Below, piece by piece: positions 7,969 to 13,943 of a DNA stretch of 13,943 nt. Each line of letters opens with the position of its first letter. Within the stretch, counting starts at the first letter, position 1. Both the position numbers and the translations under genes were made by a program. The stretch comes from Opitutia bacterium UBA4506 (GTDB lineage: Bacteria; Verrucomicrobiota; Verrucomicrobiia; Opitutales; Puniceicoccaceae), in the NCBI GenBank assembly GCA_002388665.1, contig DGMY01000045.1, forward strand, positions 17,125 through 31,067, in the 5' to 3' direction. The notes beneath the pieces are model-generated. The model had not been told where the DNA came from. It saw nothing but the letters and a program-made list of their open reading frames with translations, and did no database searches.

Positions 7969-9975
7969 ATGACTCCAATGGATTTTTTTGAAGCGGCAGA
8001 GACCCCCGAACCTCAGTTCACCTCGGGTATTGATTTTGAAGCGGAGCTCAACGAGGAGCAATATGCGGCCGTGACCGCCCCCTTCGGCCCGGCATTGGTG
8101 CTCGCAGGAGCCGGCTCGGGAAAAACCCGCACTCTCACCTACCGCGTGGCCTGGCTCCTCGACCAAGGAGTTTCCCCGTCCAATATTCTCCTCCTGACTT
8201 TCACCAACAAGGCAGCAAAGGAAATGCTGGAACGGGTCGCCGACCTCACCGGAGTTTCCCCCAAATTGTTTTGGGGCGGGACCTTTCACCACATCGGTCA
8301 ACGGCTTCTGAGAAGGTTCGGTGCACCGGTGGGAATCAATCCCAGCTTCAACATCATTGACCAGGGCGACTCCGAATCCCTTCTTTCGGATGTTATTCGC
8401 CGGATCGACCCCGCCTTTCTCAAGGATAAGAACAACCCCAAAGCCAAGGTCATCGCCAACCTGATCAGCTACGCCCGGAACACCCTCGATAACGTGGAAC
8501 GAATGGCCTGCGAGCGTTACCCCTACCCGCCTCGCCTCGGGCCCAGTATCGGCAAATTTGCGGCCGCCTACGAAAAGGAGAAGCGGAAACAGGATGTTAC
8601 CGACTACGACGACCTTCTCGAAATGTGGCTGCGGCTTCTCCAGTCCGACCCGACCTTCCTCCACTACTGCTCCACCAAGTTTGAGCACGTTCTGGTCGAC
8701 GAGTATCAGGATACCAACCGCCTCCAGGCAGGAATCGTCGATACGATCGGCAGCCACCACCGGGTGATGGCCGTGGGAGATGATTCCCAGTGCATCTACA
8801 CCTGGCGCGGGGCGGAATTTGACAACATCATGTCCTTCCCCAATCGGCACCCCGGCGGGAACATTTTTAAGATCGAGACAAACTATCGCAGTACCCCACA
8901 GATTCTGTCCTTCGCCAACTGCATCCTCGACGGCCACACCGGAGGCGGATTTCGCAAGGAGCTGCGCCCCGTCCGCCCGGACGGAGAAAAGCCCTACTTT
9001 GTCTCGACGGTCGACACGACTCAACAGGCCGAGTTTGTGATCCGTACCATTTCCCAACTCGTCGAACAGGGACGGAGCTATGGCGATATCGTAATCCTCT
9101 ACCGGGCTCACTTTCAGGCGATGGATCTTCAGATGGAGCTCTCTCGCTCGGGCATCCCGTTTCAAATTACCAGCGGAGTCCGCTTTTTCGAGCAGGCACA
9201 CGTGAAGGATATCGTCTCCCAGATTCGTTTCGTGGCCAACCCCCGGGATACAATGGCCTTTCAGCGATTTGCAGGCCTCCTACCCAAAGTCGGCCCCCGC
9301 ACGGCCGAGAAGCTGTACGCGTTTATTACCGATTTTGCCCAGAAGAATGAGCAGAATTTCTTCGACGTTCTCGGTTCAAAAGCGGTCGTCGCCAAGGTCC
9401 CCGCTTCGGCCCGGGATGACTGGGAATCTCTCGCGGAGACCCTGCGCACCTGCTATCATGCCTCCCAACACCAAAGACCCGATGAGGTCGTTCAGCTGGC
9501 CGTTGAGGGTTGGTACGGGACCTACCTTCGCACTCTCTACCCCAATTGGAAATCCCGGGAGGAAGATCTTACGGGGCTGATAGGATTCGCCGCCCGGTTT
9601 CAAGAACTCAGCGAGCTTCTCGCCCAACTCATTCTCCTCAACTCCGAAGCCAGCGACCGCTCCATCGAACCCGGCGAGGAGACGATCCGGCTGACCACCA
9701 TTCACCAATCCAAGGGGCTCGAATTCCCCGTCGTGTTCATCCTCGGTCTGGCCGACGGTATGTTCCCGCTGAACAGGGCCGTCGAAGAAGGAAATCTCGA
9801 CGAAGAAATCCGCTTGTTTTACGTTTCGGTCACCCGGGCCCAGGACCAACTGTTTCTTTCCTTCCCCCAATTTCAATCCCAAGGCGGGCCGCCACGAAAG
9901 ATGCCCCCAAGCAGATTTCTTGCGTCGATCCGCCCCGACTACTACGAGGCCGTCCGCTACCGCAGCTCGTGGTAG
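7969..9975 (+). CDS. UvrD/PcrA/Rep-type superfamily 1 DNA helicase
   Basis: An ATP-dependent 3'-5' DNA helicase of 668 residues from this start, close to Rep in length and without the C-terminal extension seen in many UvrD/PcrA proteins. Motifs in order: Q motif LNEEQYAAV (about 27-35); Walker A AGAGSGKT (46-53); Ia TFTNKAA (77-83); II VDEYQDTN (D244); III GDDSQCIYTWRGA (from 270); IV NYRS (305-308); V TIHQSKGLEF (577-586); VI FYVSVTRAQDQL (arginine finger R623). All key catalytic residues are present, so it should be active in repair or replication restart. The frame is open from an ATG at 7804, but those 55 codons look non-coding and would include the palindrome at 7863, so I start at ATG 7969. 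ATG 7978 is equally possible, and no RBS decides it. The genomic role (uvrD, pcrA or rep) cannot be settled from one copy. Confidence 0.95.
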   Translation: MTPMDFFEAAETPEPQFTSGIDFEAELNEEQYAAVTAPFGPALVLAGAGSGKTRTLTYRVAWLLDQGVSPSNILLLTFTNKAAKEMLERVADLTGVSPKLFWGGTFHHIGQRLLRRFGAPVGINPSFNIIDQGDSESLLSDVIRRIDPAFLKDKNNPKAKVIANLISYARNTLDNVERMACERYPYPPRLGPSIGKFAAAYEKEKRKQDVTDYDDLLEMWLRLLQSDPTFLHYCSTKFEHVLVDEYQDTNRLQAGIVDTIGSHHRVMAVGDDSQCIYTWRGAEFDNIMSFPNRHPGGNIFKIETNYRSTPQILSFANCILDGHTGGGFRKELRPVRPDGEKPYFVSTVDTTQQAEFVIRTISQLVEQGRSYGDIVILYRAHFQAMDLQMELSRSGIPFQITSGVRFFEQAHVKDIVSQIRFVANPRDTMAFQRFAGLLPKVGPRTAEKLYAFITDFAQKNEQNFFDVLGSKAVVAKVPASARDDWESLAETLRTCYHASQHQRPDEVVQLAVEGWYGTYLRTLYPNWKSREEDLTGLIGFAARFQELSELLAQLILLNSEASDRSIEPGEETIRLTTIHQSKGLEFPVVFILGLADGMFPLNRAVEEGNLDEEIRLFYVSVTRAQDQLFLSFPQFQSQGGPPRKMPPSRFLASIRPDYYEAVRYRSSW

Positions 9976-10018
9976 GTGGTTCGCCTCCTGCGATGGAGTG
10001 AATATGCCAGCTCCCCGA

Positions 10019-10519
10019 TCAGCGGTCGCCGTCGTAGTGGGCATCCTTTTCGAGGAAGCGACGCCAACGATCTGACTCTGCCAATTCTTTGAGTCCTTCA
10101 TTTCTCATTTGGAGAAATGTGGTCATGTATCTCGTCAGAAATAGTCTTTCGGCGATTCGTCCCAGGATGCCCAGAGGAGCCTGAAATTCGAACCTGTCCC
10201 TCATTTCAGTCTCTCCATCCTTCTCCTCAAATCGATGCTGGTGGGACATCGAGGAAAAGGCCCCGAAAACCATTCTGTCTTCAAACATCGAGGGGCGTTC
10301 AACCTGGGTCATCTGAACTTTCAGCCGTTGTTTTATTCCGAAATGCGTAGCCTCCCAGGTTACCGTGTCTCCCTCTTCGACCAGGCCACTCGTTTTCCCG
10401 TCAATTGCGATCTCACCGGTCTGCGAGACCGATGCTGTGTGCGCTTCAACACTACGAGCCAAGTCAAAGACTCGCTCGACCGGTGCAGCGATCCGGGTAG
10501 TCAATTGAATCAATGCCAT
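10019..10519 (-). CDS. SRPBCC (START-like) ligand-binding family protein
   Basis: A 166-residue cytoplasmic protein with the SRPBCC pattern. The N-terminal strand and first helix are ALIQLTTRIAAPVERVFDLA (2-21), with SVEAHTASVS just after. The beta-sheet follows (VTWEATHFGIKQRLKVQMT, then FEDRMVFGAFSSMSHQHRFE and the RDRFEFQAPLG strand). A long C-terminal helix starts around 'RIAERLFLTRYMTTFLQMRN'. These folds hold hydrophobic ligands in a pocket between sheet and helix, and the ligand is unknown here. The ATG at 10519 has the best ribosome binding site in the window, AGAGGA with five bases of spacing. It converges on the helicase gene with only 43 nt between the stops, and I see no clear terminator hairpin there. 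Confidence 0.85.
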   Translation of the reverse strand: MALIQLTTRIAAPVERVFDLARSVEAHTASVSQTGEIAIDGKTSGLVEEGDTVTWEATHFGIKQRLKVQMTQVERPSMFEDRMVFGAFSSMSHQHRFEEKDGETEMRDRFEFQAPLGILGRIAERLFLTRYMTTFLQMRNEGLKELAESDRWRRFLEKDAHYDGDR

Positions 10520-10714
10520 TGTTATCCTCTAGGAAACGATAGGCTCGTGCCCTTCTCCAGGCGAGTCTTCAATACCCGCAGAGTGCCACCGTTCCGCTGG
10601 AGCAACTTTTGTCAGGATTGCTACAGCACTCGTTCAGCCAAGCCCTTTGAGCGTATGACATCCCTTTTCGTACGTCGACGCCTCAGGCCGCGAGACAAGC
10701 AGCGCCCGGTGAGG

Positions 10715-11236
10715 TCACTTCCGTGTGCTTTTGCTGCTTTTTCGTTTCGCGAAGAAAGCTACCACCTTCCCATGGATTCTGGTGTCAGAAAGCCTTTCCA
10801 ATCCATTCTCTTCCGCCACTCTCATCGCGTGAGTATTTGCGGGTTCGATGGCAGAGAAAACAATTTCGGCCCCCAGCTCTTCAAACGCGAAGCGGTATGA
10901 CCCCCCCGCAGCCTCGGAACCGTATCCGTTTCCCCAGTGCTCGGGCAATAATCGAAAGGTGACTTCGAGCTCCTTTTTCTCCTCGATCACAAACTCCTGT
11001 ATGCCACACAGACCAATGAACACGTTTCGTTCTTTTCTAAAAGCCGCCCAAGGCGAGAAGCCCCTTTCCCTCTGTAGTTGCTGAAACTCTTGGAACAAGG
11101 ATTCGCTTCTATTTCTAGTTAGCGGCCCCGCCAGTGAGAACTTCATCACCACCTCATTACTGAGCAGATCATGGAAGCGGTCGCCTTCGTCAGAGGCGAA
11201 AGGCCGTAGATAAAGTCGTTTGGTTTCTATTCTCAT
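10715..11236 (-). CDS. GNAT N-acetyltransferase, RimJ/RimL-like
   Basis: A 173-residue acetyl-CoA-dependent acetyltransferase. It opens MRIETKRLYLRPFASDEGDRF, the standard start of the RimJ/RimL-type (Acetyltransf_3) branch. The acetyl-CoA loop and following helix are FRLLPEHWGNGYGSEAAGG (94-112), and the later conserved helix is NTHAMRVAEENGL (134-146). Family members acetylate ribosomal protein N-termini or small molecules such as antibiotics, and the substrate here is unknown. The Lys/Ser-rich tail (KRKSSKSTRK) is unusual and could be a slight extension. The start ATG at 11236 has no strong RBS. The roughly 195-nt gap to the SRPBCC gene carries no evident gene. The start overlaps the end of the open remnant frame described at 11190-11474. 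Confidence 0.88.
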   Translation of the reverse strand: MRIETKRLYLRPFASDEGDRFHDLLSNEVVMKFSLAGPLTRNRSESLFQEFQQLQRERGFSPWAAFRKERNVFIGLCGIQEFVIEEKKELEVTFRLLPEHWGNGYGSEAAGGSYRFAFEELGAEIVFSAIEPANTHAMRVAEENGLERLSDTRIHGKVVAFFAKRKSSKSTRK

Positions 11237-11474
11237 CGTTCATTGCCCAGGTGGAGATGGCCCCGATCTCCCGAGCGGTTAGGTGTGGCCGTTCGGTTCG
11301 GCGAGAGGTCTTCCCGCACGGGAAGCCGACATCAACTGGATCTACAATTGGGTCGTTCTCGATGGATAGGCCGTGCCGTTGCCAAAGGTCGGTGATTCCC
11401 GATCCGTCGTTGCGAAGAATACCTTCGACACCCCTCGCATCATAGATGATTCGGCCCCCCCCCGAAAATCTCCC
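11190..11474 (-). pseudogene. Possible remnant coding stretch with an EF-hand-like module
   Basis: This - strand stretch is open for about 95 codons directly after, and in the same frame as, the TGA that ends the upstream secreted-protein gene, until a TGA at 11190-11192. It reads ...RIIYDARGVEGILRNDGSG..., then ITDLWQRHGLSIENDPIVD. The part DGSGITDLWQRHG resembles calcium-binding 'DGNGISDLWE'-type modules common in secreted verrucomicrobial proteins, but the expected second DxDGDG loop is replaced by PVDVGFPCGK. There is no start codon of its own and no RBS. A run of nine C lies at 11455-11463. It could be a decayed gene end or chance. Confidence 0.25.
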
Positions 11475-12056
11475 TCATTCACTCGATGAGTCACTGCCGG
11501 TTTCGCCTACTGGGTCACCATCCGGTTGTCGTTCCCAAAGAATCTCTTCGGAGGGCAACTCATCGTTCAGGCCCATCGCGAAAATAGGGGCAAGATCCGG
11601 TCGAGGTTCGAAATACCACTTATCGTCCTCGTCAAACAGAACATGGTACCTGAGCACCTGTTCCCTTCCGTCACCGAGATCCAGCACAACATCGACGAAC
11701 ATATTTCCTTTGAACTGATGCATTGCGTAGGCAAGCGAACTAGGCCCGTTCATCGAAAAATTCCTAGCTTTGAATACTTTTACAATGGTGGGAGCCACGA
11801 ACCCCTCGTTTTCGTTGTTTCCATCAGTCACCCTCACCATGTGTGCTTTGAATTCTTCATACGCCTCATTGTTTTCCTTCCCGTAGATAGGTCTGACCAG
11901 AGTATTCAACCATGCCTCCGAGTCGCAATCCGCATAGGCTTGCACGGCATCACATGCGATCCCTTCCGGAGTCTCGTGGCCGCTCGGACGTTCGGCAGCG
12001 AGAATCGAATGAGTGAGCAGGAGCAAGGTGAATGCGAAAGCTAAGATTGTCTTCAT
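11475..12056 (-). CDS. Secreted protein of unknown function
   Basis: A 193-residue protein that I do not recognise by family. MKTILAFAFTLLLLTHSILA is a clear signal peptide, with cleavage near residues 20-21. The mature part starts with a helix-like stretch (EGIACDAVQAYADCDSEAWL), contains two cysteines (residues 35 and 44), and continues with strands such as FVDVVLDLGD and VLRYHVLFDEDDKWYFEPRP. This order, a helix with 'DAVQAYADCDSEAWL' followed by strands ending in 'KWYF', is reminiscent of NTF2-like/DUF4878-type folds, offered only as a guess. The tail is acidic and Ser-rich. The start ATG at 12056 is well placed for the signal peptide but lacks a visible RBS. It probably lies in the periplasm. 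Confidence 0.75.
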   Translation of the reverse strand: MKTILAFAFTLLLLTHSILAAERPSGHETPEGIACDAVQAYADCDSEAWLNTLVRPIYGKENNEAYEEFKAHMVRVTDGNNENEGFVAPTIVKVFKARNFSMNGPSSLAYAMHQFKGNMFVDVVLDLGDGREQVLRYHVLFDEDDKWYFEPRPDLAPIFAMGLNDELPSEEILWERQPDGDPVGETGSDSSSE

Positions 12057-12317
12057 TACTTGTGTATTCAGCGAACAGGGAGGTCGGGCCGCCCATTATG
12101 AGTGGTTTGGAATTGTTAGAGGTTGGCCATCTTGCGAGCGCGGAACCTCAGTTGCCTACAGCCGCATGAAGACCGCTCCCAAGATGCTGCTTTGATCCAA
12201 TTTCGGCAAGCGCCTTCTCTTTGCCTACCTCTCTCGATTCGGCATATCTGTGGATGATTCCATCCGACCCCTTCCCCCCGGCGGTAGGGATCAACAAAGC
12301 CAGGGTAGGAGCGCGAA

Positions 12318-12602
12318 TCAGGTCCCTTCCCCGGACCTACAGCAACGCTTCGTTCTCCACCCGCGACACCTCCTGACTGCGGCATAGGCATAAAGAAACG
12401 TAACCATCACGCTCAACGGGAGAGGAAGTATGAGGGACAAAACGAGCAACACCGGTACCGTAGAAAGCAGCGCAATGGCGAACTGAGGGAACTGGGAATT
12501 GCTCGATCTCACTGCCTCGGTTTCTGCATTGTATCTTTCAGTCTCTGACGCTTCAGGCAGGCACTTTGACCCTACGCGACCACCGGAAAAATTAGCCCTC
12601 AT
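12318..12602 (-). CDS. Doubtful small membrane protein
   Basis: A 94-residue frame with one long hydrophobic region (about residues 40-76, FAIALLSTVPVLLVLSLILP onward), enough for one or two helices, after a polar N-terminal half. The tail is Arg/Cys-rich (RRCRGWRTKRCCRSGEGT), which looks like read-through into non-coding sequence. The start is ATG at 12602 without an RBS, and I recognise no family. It may be real, eroded or chance. The flanks, 12057-12317 and 12603-12671, show no gene I can support. Confidence 0.3.
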   Translation of the reverse strand: MRANFSGGRVGSKCLPEASETERYNAETEAVRSSNSQFPQFAIALLSTVPVLLVLSLILPLPLSVMVTFLYAYAAVRRCRGWRTKRCCRSGEGT

Positions 12603-12671
12603 CTGACTGCGGTGGTGCGTATAAGGTATCGAACACTCCTGGGACGAAGAACCAGCCGACTCGAAGGGCCC

Positions 12672-13121
12672 TTAGGCTTCCTCGTCTTGTGTAGTTTTAA
12701 TAACAGCATTTGGAGTGATCTGATGAAAGATTTCCACGAGTTCATGGACAGTGGAAGAGCCATGATGAATAAACAGTGTGTATGACACTCCTTTTGTCCC
12801 GACTTCCAACGTGCTTGGTGAAATCAGTACTAAATCGATCGATGATAACTTGATCGTATCAACGGTCCCGCCATCAAACCTTCTGAACCGCAAGGATTCT
12901 TCTGTGATCTCAAAAAATTGGAGATCTTTGTCTTTCGCGATGAGCTTTCTGAGCCCATCGAGAAATGTGAAAAAGAACGCAATCAGTAGAGCGACCAAAA
13001 CCCAGGCCCCAGGCGCTGCAAGGAGTAAATACGAAAATCCAACAAAGAGCAAAACCGACAGAACGCACTTAATTATCTCGTAGCTACTAGACTTCGATTT
13101 TTGGTGATAAGAATAGATCAT
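12672..13121 (-). CDS. Two-helix membrane protein with a cytoplasmic PH-like domain
   Basis: A 149-residue protein of unknown role. Two adjacent hydrophobic helices lie at about 16-36 and 38-56, separated by a short APG turn, with a positive stretch before (HQKSK) and after (RKLIAKDKD). The soluble remainder (about 66-140) has a strand-rich pattern, FFEITEESLRFRR, TVDTIKLSSIDLVLISPSTL, YTLFIHHGSS, then a final helix VHELVEIFHQI. This resembles small bacterial PH-like membrane proteins. Base composition is visibly richer in A and T than in the helicase or symporter genes. The start ATG at 13121 has no clear RBS. A perfect palindrome AAGGGCCCTT overlaps the stop at 12664-12673. Confidence 0.65.
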   Translation of the reverse strand: MIYSYHQKSKSSSYEIIKCVLSVLLFVGFSYLLLAAPGAWVLVALLIAFFFTFLDGLRKLIAKDKDLQFFEITEESLRFRRFDGGTVDTIKLSSIDLVLISPSTLEVGTKGVSYTLFIHHGSSTVHELVEIFHQITPNAVIKTTQDEEA

Positions 13122-13229
13122 TTTTTCAAAACAAGGGACAGGACAGCCAGCTTCCAGGGTCAGTTTCTCAGCGGGTGCGTCAGAGAAGCGGAAGGATTCT
13201 CCGGGTTGACCTCGTCAAATAATCAAGCA

Positions 13230-13718
13230 CTACAGAAATCGACCAAAGAAGCCCATCATCGCGAACGCAAGGCCAATTGATAGGACCGTGAATTCGATGG
13301 GACAACGTAGAATGAGTCGCGCGTTGCATATATCGTCTGGATCGTTGGGGTTATAAAAAATATTGAATTTCTCGCCGAAAGGTACGGAGACGAACTCGAA
13401 TCCCTCAGTACAAACGGAAACGGGGGCACCTTCTACGGTCCTGAAGGTGACAACGGGGAAATGGTTGATTTCAGTTTCGTTCAAACCGTACTGGTCCTGA
13501 ATGGGTACGTGAAAGTATCTTCGCCGGACTGGCGGAGGACCGTACCCTGAAATCCTCGCCGATGTTTTGATCCAGCTGCGCTGCCGATGAAATCTCAAAA
13601 GAAGCAGAATAGTCCCCGCCCCCAGGAGGCAGATTCCCGTGGCGTGCAGCTTTAGCAAACGTTCGCATGGAAAGGTCCCAAGGCAGTAGCGCGATGCTTC
13701 AGCGAGCGACAATCGCAT
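13230..13718 (-). CDS. DUF3592-like membrane protein with a repeat-encoded N-terminus
   Basis: A 162-residue frame. Residues about 49-140 fit DUF3592: SWIKTSARISG, then FPVVTFRTVEGAPVSV, then FGEKFNIFYNPNDPDDICNA, which carries the typical Y-x-P-x-x-P turn, followed by a C-terminal helix (about 142-162). Residues 1-27 (MRLSLAEASRY...LKLHAT) are encoded entirely by the dispersed repeat, whose boundary is at 13638/13639. The first membrane helix (about 29-41) is shorter than usual for the family. The repeat therefore seems to have replaced the original start. Either the gene now begins in the repeat (ATG at 13718 or the TTG at codon 21), or it is a 5'-truncated pseudogene. No RBS decides this, and the role is unknown. 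Confidence 0.55.
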   Translation of the reverse strand: MRLSLAEASRYCLGTFPCERLLKLHATGICLLGAGTILLLLRFHRQRSWIKTSARISGYGPPPVRRRYFHVPIQDQYGLNETEINHFPVVTFRTVEGAPVSVCTEGFEFVSVPFGEKFNIFYNPNDPDDICNARLILRCPIEFTVLSIGLAFAMMGFFGRFL

Positions 13719-13943
13719 CAGCCTCCCCTTCGCGCTCTCTGTGCTCTTCCGAGGAATTCATTCCTATTTCCAATCTTCTAATTCTCAAAAACCCACGGGC
13801 ACGGGTGACGTTTGCTAAAGCTGCACGCTACAAGAAGCGTGACACTTTAGCTAACATTCAGTGGCGTCCAAGCATCGCGCTACTTGCCCACAACGGAAGC
13901 TCCACAACAATGGATGGCGAGCTCCCGTGGCGTGCAGCTTTAG
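13639..13943. repeat. Copy B of the dispersed repeat, continuing past the window end
   Basis: 13639-13872 matches 1-234 in direct orientation and without gaps, carrying R at 13639-13661, S at 13686-13708 and inverted R at 13809-13831. After 13870 the copy differs: it carries AAGCATCGCGCTACTT, the exact reverse complement of AAGTAGCGCGATGCTT in copy A. A further R unit starts at 13927 and is cut by the window end. Copy B overlaps the 5' end of the DUF3592-like gene. Confidence 0.85.

Noticed and set aside
7936..9201. A 421-codon - strand frame opposite the helicase
   Set aside because: The + strand holds all helicase motifs across this stretch. The - strand frame is the usual mirror frame of a GC-rich gene.
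9976..10018. Possible terminator between the helicase and the SRPBCC gene
   Set aside because: Only a four-base GGAG/CTCC pairing with a long loop is visible, and there is no T run.
12116..12391. A 91-codon - strand frame rich in Arg, Gly and Cys
   Set aside because: Composition is typical of a chance frame in GC-rich DNA, it overlaps the other doubtful frame at 12318-12602, and it has no RBS or recognisable motif.
1..13943. CRISPR array or tRNA/rRNA genes
   Set aside because: The repeated units are in mixed orientations with irregular spacing, unlike CRISPR. I found no T-loop or acceptor pairing of a tRNA and no rRNA-like sequence.

Overview
The window looks like a piece of a Verrucomicrobiota chromosome, most probably from the Opitutae/Puniceicoccales side. 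The best evidence is the 1142-residue protein at 617-4045, which has the layout of the 'Verru_Chthon cassette protein A' family, a pseudopilin-like family I know only from this phylum. Weak Shine-Dalgarno sites at most starts and a LacI regulator of the type with an 'NPMVQTLMANLR' hinge fit the same assignment. No rRNA, tRNA, CRISPR array, transposase or phage gene is visible.

Layout. 1-418 and 13639-13943 hold copies of a dispersed palindromic repeat built from related 23-nt units in both orientations. A 234-bp body (1-234 and 13639-13872) is repeated in direct orientation at both ends with about 14 mismatches and no gaps. 617-4791 is a two-gene operon on the + strand: the Verru_Chthon A protein, then a small secreted protein of unknown function, joined by an ATGA overlap. 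4820-7763 is a second two-gene unit on the - strand: a sodium:solute symporter followed by a LacI-family regulator. 7969-9975 is a UvrD/PcrA/Rep-type helicase on the + strand, divergent from the symporter. From 10019 to the right end everything lies on the - strand and is small: an SRPBCC protein, a GNAT acetyltransferase, a secreted protein with an in-frame open stretch after its stop, a doubtful small membrane ORF, a two-helix membrane protein, and a DUF3592-like membrane protein whose predicted N-terminus is encoded by the repeat.

How parts may work together. The main observation is a shared palindrome, GTTTACGRGTAAACCG. It lies 79 nt upstream of the Verru_Chthon A gene (522-537) and 99 nt upstream of the symporter (7863-7878). 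A weaker 13/16 match lies 39 nt upstream of the chosen lacI start (5942-5957). All three read the same way relative to the gene they precede. I infer that the LacI-type protein encoded between them controls the symporter, the Verru_Chthon/secreted-protein operon and possibly itself, forming a small nutrient-responsive regulon that joins uptake to an envelope structure. The sequence does not reveal the ligand or the symporter substrate.

The right part (about 11.2-13.9 kb) has the look of accessory or eroding DNA: short genes of unknown role, poor start signals, a coding remnant, and repeats that have captured a reading frame.
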